This document shows positions 16,118 to 24,400 of a DNA stretch of 64,000 nt, in pieces. The first letter of the stretch is position 1. Each line of letters starts with the position of its first letter. A program made the translations under genes and the position numbers. Origin of the DNA: Candidatus Poribacteria bacterium (GTDB lineage: Bacteria > Poribacteria > WGA-4E > WGA-3G); the NCBI GenBank assembly GCA_958295815.1, contig OY282374.1, positions 764,856 through 828,855 on the forward strand, read 5' to 3'. The notes below the pieces were generated by a model, which ran no database searches, was not told the DNA's origin, and was given only the letters and a program-made list of their open reading frames with translations.

Positions 16118-18730
16118 ATGCAAGAAAGAAACATCAAAATCTTAGCTATCCTGCTCATCTTGTTGAGCGTCGCGGCGTTACACGTGAAACTCTATCGGTT
16201 TTCGGAGGTGACCTACGACGGTGCGTTGCAAGTATTGGTCTGCTTGGGGCGTGTTGTTGGGATAGACACAAGCGACGAGGCGGACCAGGTATTGTCTTTC
16301 CGAATCCTCTCCGGGCAGTTTCGTGGGGAAACTGTTCAGGTGAACAACGTCTGGACGGGGCGCGCTTTTGGGGACCGTGTATTGCGGAAAGGCGATGTGT
16401 TATTTCTCGATATTCCACTCCGCGATCCTGCGAATCCGAAAATTGACACTATTTCGATGCGAGAGTACTTCCGCACGCCGTTCCTGCTTTATCTGGCAGG
16501 GACATTAGGTGTCCTGATGATACTCGTTGCTGGCATGAAAGGCGTCCGCGCCATTCTGACGCTCTTTGTTACCGCACTGGCTGTGCTTTATCTACTGGTT
16601 CCGCTAACTATCAGTGGTTACAATCCGATTGCAATTGCCCTCCTGATTGCTGCTTTTCTTACATTCACAACTTTCCTTCTCATCACAGGATTTAGTTACA
16701 AGTTGATCTCTGGTGTCCTTGGGACCCTGGGTGGGTTAGCCGCTGTTGGGGTCTTATCTGTTCTGAGCCAACATGTGATGGCACTGACTGGGCTGGCGCA
16801 AGAGTTCGGTTTTTTGGAACTCGGTATTGCGTTGTGGCGGACCTCTGAGTCGCATGGCTGGAATTTCACGGGTATCTTATCCGCAGGTATCATCTTAGGT
16901 GCTGTTGGCGCGATGATGGACGTGAGCATGTCCATCTCCTCAAGTGTACATGAGGTCAAGCAGGTGAATCCGAACATCACTGTCCGCCAAGCGGTTCGCG
17001 CTGGATTGAATGTCGGTCGCGACATTATGGGAACGATGGCGGATACGCTCATTTTTGCGTATCTCGGCGCGCACATGATGACAATGCTCCTACCCCGCAT
17101 CGATTTTCCTGAAGTCGGGATTCTCTACCCATTTCTACGCCTCGTCAACGATGAAGCAACGGCGGTCGCGATTATTCAAGCAGTCGTTGGAACTATTGGA
17201 TTGGTACTCACAGTCCCGATCGCTGCAACGGTTGCTGGCTTCCTAACACAGTACGCCAAGGTTGACAAATCTGAAATTCACGAGGACCTGCCTTCGGAGG
17301 AAGAATTGGAGGAGTTATTCCGTGCCGATCCGCCTCGCAGCAAAGCACGAATCGCTGTGCCTATCGCTATGGCGATCGTACTGATTGGCACAATTTTTGT
17401 TTACTATCGCACGCACGAACTCTCCGCGACAATCTCAGAACAACGCGATGCGCAGGGAAATCCTATCAATAAATCGGAATACGCGAAGGGCAGAGTTGTC
17501 CGACTGCTTGAGTCAAGTGGGAATTTTCTTTTTAACATTGACAGCAGTGCTGCGACTGATTTGGACAATCATGCCGTTCCATCGATTTTGCGTGAGGAAT
17601 TCAAGCGTCAGGATATCCTGTTTTCAGATGAAGTGAGGGTCGCAGTTAAACCGTGGAAGGATAGTCGTTGGCTGCTCTCTGATGAGAAGTACGAGCAAAC
17701 CTATAGTGTTCGAGCAATGGAGGACGGAGAGAAGCGGGTCCTGAAAGTCTATGAGTCAAAGACTGAACATCATATTCTTGAAGTGGAGATGCTGAGTGGA
17801 ATGTATAAAGGCAGACGCTTGGTCCTACGAAACATTGTAAATCACAATATGCCATTATTGAGCATTCCCGCGGAACCTGGAGATGTTATTCTGTGCCGTG
17901 TTGCTGGAGATCCTGAACAAATTGGTCTCGTGAATATCGTTCAAGATTACGGCAGGGATCGGTTCCTGATTTGGATGGTCGGGGGGATGCTGCTGCTGAT
18001 TATCCTGGTGGGTAGAATTGAGGGCATTCGGACGGCATGTGCGATGCTAATTTCTGCAGCGGTTATCTACTTTTTCATGTTGCCCTTAATCTCAGGAGGG
18101 GCAAATGCGGTGTTCATTGTAACACTGACCTCGGGTGCAGTAGCATTCGTGTCTCTGGTGTTTGTAATCGGTCCAAGTCGAAAGACGTTTTCAGCCGTGC
18201 TTGGGACAATGGGTGGCATTTTGGTTGCTGGCTTAATCGTTCTATTTGCACAGCAACACCTCCACTTTTCAGGATTAGAGAATGCGATTTCCGCCGATAT
18301 TGTTGAGGCGACCCGTACACCACCGTTCGATTTTGTGCAAATCCTCTTGGCGGGTATGTTGATGGGTGTGTTAGGTGTTGCCGTTGACGGGGCAATTGAG
18401 GTGGCATCAAGTATGGAGGAAATCCGTAAAGCGAATCCAAATATGCCGACATGGCGACTTATCGCCTCTGGTCTTAACGTCGGGACGGACATCCTCGGTA
18501 CCATGGTGAACACGTTGGTTTTCGCGTATCTTGGTGTGGAGTTGCTCTTGGTCGTCACTATTGCAGCACCGAATTTGGACTTTTTCAAATCGCCACCCGT
18601 GCAGCTTTTAAGTATCGGTGTTGTATCCGCGGAGATCGTTCGGTTGCTCGCTGGGACGTTGGGTTTGGTCTTGGCGATACCAATTACCGCGATGATTTGT
18701 GCCTTCTGGAACCCGAAACAAAAGGTATAA
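16118..18730 (+). CDS. tandem YibE/F-like membrane protein
   Basis: An 870-residue integral membrane protein made of two YibE/F-like halves. Each half has an N-terminal TM anchor, a short extracytoplasmic beta-rich segment (QFRGETVQVNNV in the first; MYKGRRLVLRNIVN in the second) and a multi-TM permease-like block. The halves align across AGLNVGRDIMGTMADTLIFAYL (about residue 295) and SGLNVGTDILGTMVNTLVFAYL (about 784), roughly 489 residues apart. YibE/F proteins are usually single-unit, about half this length, and have no settled function (transport has been suggested). An internal duplication or fusion is therefore evident. It follows uvrC after 241 bp and probably has its own promoter. Confidence 0.88.
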   Translation: MQERNIKILAILLILLSVAALHVKLYRFSEVTYDGALQVLVCLGRVVGIDTSDEADQVLSFRILSGQFRGETVQVNNVWTGRAFGDRVLRKGDVLFLDIPLRDPANPKIDTISMREYFRTPFLLYLAGTLGVLMILVAGMKGVRAILTLFVTALAVLYLLVPLTISGYNPIAIALLIAAFLTFTTFLLITGFSYKLISGVLGTLGGLAAVGVLSVLSQHVMALTGLAQEFGFLELGIALWRTSESHGWNFTGILSAGIILGAVGAMMDVSMSISSSVHEVKQVNPNITVRQAVRAGLNVGRDIMGTMADTLIFAYLGAHMMTMLLPRIDFPEVGILYPFLRLVNDEATAVAIIQAVVGTIGLVLTVPIAATVAGFLTQYAKVDKSEIHEDLPSEEELEELFRADPPRSKARIAVPIAMAIVLIGTIFVYYRTHELSATISEQRDAQGNPINKSEYAKGRVVRLLESSGNFLFNIDSSAATDLDNHAVPSILREEFKRQDILFSDEVRVAVKPWKDSRWLLSDEKYEQTYSVRAMEDGEKRVLKVYESKTEHHILEVEMLSGMYKGRRLVLRNIVNHNMPLLSIPAEPGDVILCRVAGDPEQIGLVNIVQDYGRDRFLIWMVGGMLLLIILVGRIEGIRTACAMLISAAVIYFFMLPLISGGANAVFIVTLTSGAVAFVSLVFVIGPSRKTFSAVLGTMGGILVAGLIVLFAQQHLHFSGLENAISADIVEATRTPPFDFVQILLAGMLMGVLGVAVDGAIEVASSMEEIRKANPNMPTWRLIASGLNVGTDILGTMVNTLVFAYLGVELLLVVTIAAPNLDFFKSPPVQLLSIGVVSAEIVRLLAGTLGLVLAIPITAMICAFWNPKQKV

Positions 18731-18745
18731 GATGTGACGGGAACT

Positions 18746-18867
18746 CTCAATTCTTCTGTAGGAGGGATCTCCGCATCCCGATAGAAACATACTCTACCAT
18801 CCCCAACACTCAATTCTTCTGTAGGAGGGATCTCCGCATCCCGATAGAAACATGCTCTACCATCCCC
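18746..18867. repeat. 59-bp direct repeat, two copies
   Basis: 18746-18804 and 18809-18867 are identical except for one A/G difference, separated by 4 bp. Each contains the dispersed word tgtaggagggatctcc (18757-18772, 18820-18835) followed by gcatcccgatagaaaca. The same core occurs at 3000-3015 and 20199-20214. The near-identity implies a recent duplication. Confidence 0.9.
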
Positions 18868-18870
18868 GAT

Positions 18871-18893
18871 AGGCTAGGTTAGAAACCTCGCCT
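18871..18893. repeat. hairpin repeat, inverted copy of the 7358 element
   Basis: aggctaggtt-aga-aacctcgcct: 10-bp arms with a single mismatch. It is the reverse-complement form of the 7358-7378 hairpin. It lies in the convergent spacer between the YibE/F gene and the minus-strand 236-residue gene. Confidence 0.7.
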
Positions 18894-18909
18894 GTTTTAA
18901 AGGTGCTCA

Positions 18910-19620
18910 TTACTGCGGACACCATGCCATAACCGTGCCAAAACTCGCGAACACACTGTTTTCACCACTCGTTAGGATGCGTGAACCTTGAACCACGATC
19001 CGAGCGTCACTGCTCGTGATTTTGTAACTAACCGGGGCATCTTTGGCAATCAGAGGTTCGCCGTTTTCGTTCTTGAGTTTGTCGAGTCGGTAATGCACCG
19101 AACGGTGGGCTGGCACCTCAAATTCGCAAGAGACGTTCTCCAAATCAGGATCCTCATAAAGCACCTCTAAGAGACAGCATGTCCCTCTATCAGCAGTATT
19201 GGAGATACATATAGACTCATGCGAAAAATACCCACCACCCTGTGCTTCCCATTCCTGCTCCGCTGGCGTTAGTGCCGCCATGTAGCCATCCGGAATAACC
19301 CAGACATAAGCCCCATCGCCATCTGAAGTATAGGATCTAAGCGCATCCCCTATTGCCTCTGGATTTTCTGTTACTTCGTCCAAGGTGACGACAAGAAAAC
19401 GTGAATTAGATTCAATTCCTTTCTCTGAATTCTCGTGTTCTAACACGCCTGCCACATTCAGGCATAGCTTATTTTCTTCCAACATAACGAGATGACTAAC
19501 CCCTTGTGATGCCAGCCAATCCCCAAATGTATCGTTGAGAAGTGTTGTTAGGATCTCAGGATTTGAGATGCCTGCGTTTCGGTAATCTTGAATTGTTCCC
19601 AATAGTGTTCCAAATGTCAT
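18910..19620 (-). CDS. protein with C-terminal sensory-rhodopsin-transducer-like domain
   Basis: A 236-residue protein in two parts. Residues about 105-233 resemble the Anabaena sensory rhodopsin transducer family (PF07100): VWVIPDGYM, then YFSHESICISN, then PAHRSVHYRLDKL, then the ARIVVQGSRI and ENSVFASFGTVMAW blocks, a small beta-sandwich fold. The N-terminal 100 residues (helical start, then SHLVMLEENKLCLNVAGVL) match nothing I recognise. ASRT binds a sensory rhodopsin in Anabaena, but most family members occur without rhodopsin and are thought to sense or bind small molecules or sugars; no rhodopsin gene is seen here. A GAGGGA site sits 5 nt before the ATG. It starts 12 bp after a 114-residue gene and is the last gene of a three-gene operon. 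Confidence 0.75.
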   Translation of the reverse strand: MTFGTLLGTIQDYRNAGISNPEILTTLLNDTFGDWLASQGVSHLVMLEENKLCLNVAGVLEHENSEKGIESNSRFLVVTLDEVTENPEAIGDALRSYTSDGDGAYVWVIPDGYMAALTPAEQEWEAQGGGYFSHESICISNTADRGTCCLLEVLYEDPDLENVSCEFEVPAHRSVHYRLDKLKNENGEPLIAKDAPVSYKITSSDARIVVQGSRILTSGENSVFASFGTVMAWCPQ

Positions 19621-19632
19621 AAGTCCCTCGTT

Positions 19633-19977
19633 TTAAACCATCCATCGTTCCCCAATACCGAGGAGTGCCATCAACACATGCAAAAGCACACTCTCAGCAT
19701 CGGTTCCAGTAAACTGGCGGTGCGTATCAATATAAGTACCGTAGTCGGCTGCCCATTCCCGAAAATAGGTCTCATATTCCCATCCGTCCGCAGTGCGGCG
19801 GAAAATGGACCTATGGGGATATGGGAGTTTCTGTGTTAAGAGTTCCTGTAGTTGTTCGGAGGTTGGTATCCATATACCTTTGATGTTTTCTGTCTTGGGT
19901 TGGAGTGCCTGAATTTTGGGGTGTTGGCACTGCTCTAAGTATTCTTGCGAAGGTATCTGTTTATCGGATTGATCCAT
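19633..19977 (-). CDS. hypothetical protein, middle gene of the transducer operon
   Basis: A 114-residue soluble protein that I do not recognise. It is rich in Trp and Tyr, with notable stretches WEYETYFREWAADYG and LLHVLMALLGIGERWMV, and has no signal peptide or membrane segment. Its ATG overlaps the TGA of the upstream 41-codon ORF (sequence TGATG), which indicates translational coupling, and its stop is 12 bp before the transducer-like gene. Co-expression with that gene is likely; a joint role is only an inference from position. Confidence 0.6.
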   Translation of the reverse strand: MDQSDKQIPSQEYLEQCQHPKIQALQPKTENIKGIWIPTSEQLQELLTQKLPYPHRSIFRRTADGWEYETYFREWAADYGTYIDTHRQFTGTDAESVLLHVLMALLGIGERWMV

Positions 19978-20102
19978 CAGTTTGTGAATTTCGTTTTGAT
20001 TTTTCGGGATGTCTCATACGCCACATCAGACTTTCGTTTCCTCCATTTCGCAAAAAAACCAAGTAAACCAGTGAGATTTGAGCCTGAAACATCAAAGTTC
20101 AT
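19977..20102 (-). CDS. small 41-residue ORF leading the transducer operon
   Basis: Encodes 41 residues beginning MNFDVSGSNLTGLLGFFAKW and ending in a basic segment (RKRKSDVAYETSRKIKTKF). Reasons to believe it: a GGGAG site lies 9 nt before the ATG, and its TGA overlaps the ATG of the next gene by one base, a classic coupling arrangement. The amphipathic, lysine/arginine-rich C-terminal half could be a peptide in its own right, or the ORF could be a leader peptide. No homology is claimed. Confidence 0.5.
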   Translation of the reverse strand: MNFDVSGSNLTGLLGFFAKWRKRKSDVAYETSRKIKTKFTN

Positions 20103-20476
20103 TTTCACATTCTCCCTATCAATTTAACAGATATTATACGAGGTCAGCATTTCAGAGTCAACACTTTCTATTGAGACGATAGAATCATTCGGTTCTTCTG
20201 TAGGAGGGATCTCCGAATCCCGACGTTTTCCTGTAGGAGTACCCTTCTGGTCACAACCTCTTAACCTTCAATTCAGTACCCACAACCCATATAGAAGTGA
20301 TCTCCAAATTGTGCTCCTAAAGCGCTAACGCATCCCGAAAATCTTGATTCTGACAATCCACCGCTAACCGCTGACAGTTGACTGGAACGTAACGATTTTT
20401 CTAATCTAACGTTTACAAATTAGTAATATCGGAGCATTTGTAATTATATAACGTTTAATCGGGAAATCATGTCTGT
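20103..20476. other. spacer with several dispersed repeats
   Basis: No gene seen. Holds a tgtaggagggatctcc element (20199-20214) with a truncated second copy (cctgtaggagtac, near 20227), a copy of the aatcttgattctgacaat word (20340-20356), and ccgctaaccgctgacagttgac units (20359-20383). A possible promoter for the following 66-residue gene, TTGACT (20378-20383) and TAATCT (20402-20407) with an 18-bp spacer, overlaps the last repeat. Confidence 0.6.
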
Positions 20477-20677
20477 ATGAATTATCTAAAAACACTTCAA
20501 ACTGAGTACGAACAGGCACGCGATAAATGGATTGAGGTTATCCAATTGCGAACAGATTGGCGAACTGAAGACCCAGTTTACAACGAAGTACTTCGCGATT
20601 ATAGGGAGAAAATGGACGCTTACTACCGTCACTTTACGGCAAACGGAGTAAAATCTGAAACGGATTTACGAACCTAA
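20477..20677 (+). CDS. small hypothetical protein
   Basis: A 66-residue, highly charged and predicted all-helical protein (EYEQARDKWIEVIQLRTDW, then EVLRDYREKMDAYYRHF). I do not recognise the family. The composition is that of a real soluble protein rather than random sequence. A weak GGGAAA site lies 11 nt before the ATG. It sits alone between repeat-laden spacers, just upstream of a defence-like gene, with no clear functional clue. Confidence 0.5.
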   Translation: MNYLKTLQTEYEQARDKWIEVIQLRTDWRTEDPVYNEVLRDYREKMDAYYRHFTANGVKSETDLRT

Positions 20678-20860
20678 CGTTTTACTTCTGGCGCATGATG
20701 ATTTGGCACGCGTTGTGAGTGCTACTATCAATAGTTCATCGCAAATTTTCTGTAAAAGCAGATTTTTGTCACTTATTCACAAAAATTGCGTATTACAGGG
20801 CATGTCATCATATTTTATAGAAATATTAAAAAATCTTAGAAATCAAGGAAGGAAAATTCA

Positions 20861-20929
20861 ATGAATTTCCTAATAGTACTCTCCGTTGCTTGGGTTAGCT
20901 TACTTGTCAAATTTTCCAGATACTCCTAA
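20861..20929 (+). CDS. 22-residue hydrophobic peptide ORF
   Basis: Encodes 22 residues: a hydrophobic stretch (MNFLIVLSVAWVSLLV) long enough to span a membrane, then the basic tail KFSRYS. A good Shine-Dalgarno (GGAAGG) is placed 8 nt before the ATG, and a strong intrinsic terminator follows 75 bp after the stop (21004-21038), so a short independent transcript is plausible. A weak promoter, TTGTCA (20766-20771) with TATTAC 19 bp on, could drive it. Size and composition are like those of small membrane peptides, including type I toxins, but no antisense RNA could be identified. Confidence 0.35.
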   Translation: MNFLIVLSVAWVSLLVKFSRYS

Positions 20930-21003
20930 GTCGGAACGGTGTCTCAATCTGCTTATGTAGTGTCAAACAAATCTACCGAATTAAATACCTAATAATTTAA
21001 TGT

Positions 21004-21038
21004 TTGGGCAGGCTCTCGCGCCTGCCCAATCTTTTTTT
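21004..21038 (+). terminator. intrinsic terminator
   Basis: Perfect 9-bp stem ttgggcagg/cctgcccaa (21004-21012 and 21021-21029) with an 8-nt loop, followed by tcttttttt. It ends whatever is transcribed from the 22-residue ORF region, and shields the downstream NTPase gene from read-through. Confidence 0.75.
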
Positions 21039-21146
21039 AAAGTAGTAGGCACACTCCGTGTGCCGTAACCAAATCTCTGGAACCCGACAGATGCGCTTTC
21101 TAACCGCATTAAAAGTAGTAGACACACTCCGTGTGCCGTAACCAAA
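21039..21146. repeat. 35-bp direct repeat with internal palindrome, two copies
   Basis: Copies at 21039-21073 and 21112-21146 (73-bp period) differ at one base. Each contains a palindrome, perfect in copy 1: ggcacac-tcc-gtgtgcc (21048-21064). The first copy abuts the terminator T-run. The remaining spacer to 21367 shows no gene. Confidence 0.8.
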
Positions 21147-21367
21147 CCACCGCGACCAAGCAGATGCTGTTTAGAACCACACTGAATCCCAATCCTAATA
21201 AAATCTTTCCCTAAAACCGCATCAAAGGCAATCCCTTTAACCCCGTAGGAAATTGTGCCATTAGGGAACAATATGTCTTAGCTTTACATTGACCTCTGTG
21301 TAAAAGTGCGTCTTTCTCCTTGCTTACCCCGTAGGGGCGGCATGTTTATATCACCTCCTTTTACCTT

Positions 21368-21396
21368 GATTTTTCCGGTCAAATGTGCTATTATTT
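21368..21396 (+). promoter_or_regulatory. extended -10 promoter of the SMEK/STAND gene
   Basis: TTGATT (21368-21373), 17-bp spacer, TATTAT (21391-21396) preceded by TGC, an extended -10. The predicted start is near 21403, giving a leader of about 97 nt before the ATG, which itself has a GAGGTG site 8 nt upstream. Confidence 0.65.
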
Positions 21397-21499
21397 GTTA
21401 AGGTATTAATGGTAGTGGCGAGCGGTTGGAAATTTGCTTGTCCTTCACTATCTCGTCAGTTGACAAACCGCCGGATTTAATACATGAGGTGTTAATTCA

Positions 21500-24400
21500 A
21501 TGAATTTACAAGAATCTCAAGATAGAATCGGTAAATTAATGTTAAAATTTGTAGATGAAGTTAGAATTGCAAATGCGATGGGTAAAAGGGATATCAATTG
21601 TATATCTGAGAACGCATTAATTGAACTGTTTTCGAAGATCTATGGACATACATATTTAAAAAATTTGAATGTGTCTGACGGTTCTAATTATCCAGCGATA
21701 GATTTAGGTGATAAGGAAGCAAGAATAGCATATCAAATTACAGCTACACCTGGTTCCCAAAAAATAAAGAGGACTTTAGAAAAATTTGTTGCTCATAAAT
21801 TGTATGAGGAGTACGACCGTCTTGTTATCTATATTCTGACAGAAAAGCAAAGCAGATATACAGGACAAGGATTTGAGGAAATAATACAAGGGAAATTTTC
21901 TTTTGATAAGGACCAGGACATACTTGATTATCGCGACTTACTCAACGAAATTTCAGGGTTTTCTTTGGAAGAATCGGACAGAGTAAAAAATATACTTGAG
22001 CTGCATTTCGGTGAAGGGATGGACGATGATGAACCACAAGATGTAATGGATTGGTTAGAACAGGTCAATAGCTTATGGGACGATCAATCGGGAGCGATAA
22101 AGATTGATCGAGGGGAATTAAGGAACGACTTACAGAACTTTGCTTTGGGAGGGAACGGAGTCGTTATTGGTAGCCCAGGTGTTGGGAAGACATACTTATT
22201 GAACGAACTCCACCAACATTTAAAATCCGATGAAATACCGCATCTCCTGCTACCTATTGACCGACTGGGCGATGGTACTCCTAGAGATTTGCAAAGTGTA
22301 TTATCTTACGAAGTCGATCTAATTGACAAATTGAAGACTGTCCCCGTTTCGGACAAAAAAGCGATTTTACTCTTTGATGCCTTCGATGCTGCCCGAAACG
22401 AACAGACGCGTAAACGCTTCTTAAACCTAATTCGGCGCGCAATTCAGGAACTCGAAAACTGGAACGTCGTGGTTACAGTACGAACCTATGACGCTATGAA
22501 ATCGCAGAAACTTTTAGATTTGTTTGGCAATTCTAATGACACCGAATATGAGAGCAAAGGTATTTTGTGCCACCATTTCACAATTCCCCCTTTTAATGAG
22601 AATGAGATTCTACAAGCCTTAGGTCAGATTGGGTGTCCGAAAAGAATCTACAACGAAAGTTCTCCGGACTTTAAGTGCATTCTTGCCAAGCCTTTTAATA
22701 TCTGGCTATTGGAAAAGATTCTAAGGAACTTACCGGCCAAGGATTTGACCACTTTAAGTCAGATAAGTCAGATTTGTTCTGAAGTCGAGTTACTGGATCA
22801 GTTTTGGCAACAACGGGTTGGAAATGAGATCAGTGAGTTTGTTCTGGGACGAATAGCAGATCGAATGGTTCGGGAACGCTCATTGACTGTCAGGGTAGAT
22901 GACATTTATGATGATGTGGATTTTGATAAACCAGTGCGAAGAACCGCTTGGGATAACCTCCAGAGTGATGAAATCTTGGCAAGAGTTTCTTCCACTGGAC
23001 AACGAATCGCTTTTTCTCACAATATTCTCTTTGATTACGCAATTAGCGTCCTGCTCATTGATGATGAACCTCAGCACCTTGAAAATTTTATTCTTGAGGA
23101 TGCGTCACGTCCACTCTTTCTACGACCGAGCCTTACCTACTTTTTTACTCGCCTCTGGTATTTCGACCCCACAAGTTTCTGGGAGGCTTTTTGGCACATT
23201 TTCCCAAGCGAACAATCTGTCCATTTGCGCCTTGTCGCGCGTTTGATCCCAACAAGTGTTATCGCTAATGAAGCACGTAACATTGACCAACTAACCCCGC
23301 TTTTAGAGAAGTTACAGAATAGGGAAGAGATCGCAAACGAAGCAGTAACGCGGCTCTTGCAGTCCCTTCAAACCTTGAAAATTGAGTGTGACTCGCTTTG
23401 GAGTCAATTTTTCGATCAGATTTCAAAATACTTGCACACCGATTTTGCTTGGGATATCGCAAATCTCACTTCAGATATTCTTGAGCGGGCAACAAAAAAT
23501 GGGAACAAAGGTATTATAGAAGCTTGTGGAAGAAGTGGGAGGCGGTTACTTGAATGGGTATGGCAGGAAAGAGAAACGAGCGAAGGAGACTGGTATGATC
23601 GATTTGGTGGTCGTTGGGCAGTACCACTCGTCTCCAAAACGTATCATACGAATGTTAAAAAATCTCGTGCTCTTCTTGAAAAGGTTCTCCAACTGATTGA
23701 GGAAGATAATTTTCCCATAAAATTTCTGTCATGGTTGCCTGAACATGTCAACTGGATTTGGGATTATGATCCTGAGTTTGTTACCTCAATTTATTGTGCT
23801 GTATTCTATCATGACGAAACTAGCGATGTAAAGACAAACTTGGGTAGTGGCAGCGTGCTCTCTATGACAAGCACCCGCCGTCAGGATTACAGCATGTGCC
23901 GATATCGATTGGTGAAGCATTTTCCCAATTTTCTTCGAGCAGCACCATCACACGCAACGAAAGCAGTGATCCGAAGCTTGAATATCTTTATTATTAGGGG
24001 ACATATCATTCGATATCTTAAAGAAGGTGTAACACTTAAGGATATGGTCGAGACGTTCAACTTTCGTAAAAAACCTGCTTACTTTATGGAAGACGGTAGT
24101 TATATATGGGATGCACAAAATTCATCTGATGAGCCAATTGAAATGGGAGATGCCTTGTTTGAATTCATCGCAGAGTTGACGATGTCGGAAGATTCACGTC
24201 TTGATTTAATTCTTGATGTGTTCCCTGATGAAGTGGTGGTGGCGTTCTTCTGGAAACGGCTCTTGAAAACTGCCACACAGTTTCCGCATGTTTTTGCCCC
24301 ACGTCTCTTTGAACTTTGCATCGCGGCACCTATACAGAGACATCCGGAAGCCTTTTACGAACTCGGGCACTTTTTAGAAGCTGCATCTGCTGAATTTACG

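Noticed and set aside
18067..18813. 248-codon open frame antisense to the end of the YibE/F gene
   Set aside because: The sense frame has strong TM pattern and internal duplication; the antisense frame is a shadow.
20701..20730. TGGCACG word as a sigma-54 promoter near 20712
   Set aside because: The -12 GC is missing at the right spacing.
20981..21271. 96-codon minus-strand ORF across the terminator and 35-bp repeats
   Set aside because: It is built from hairpin and repeat sequence and has no ribosome site.
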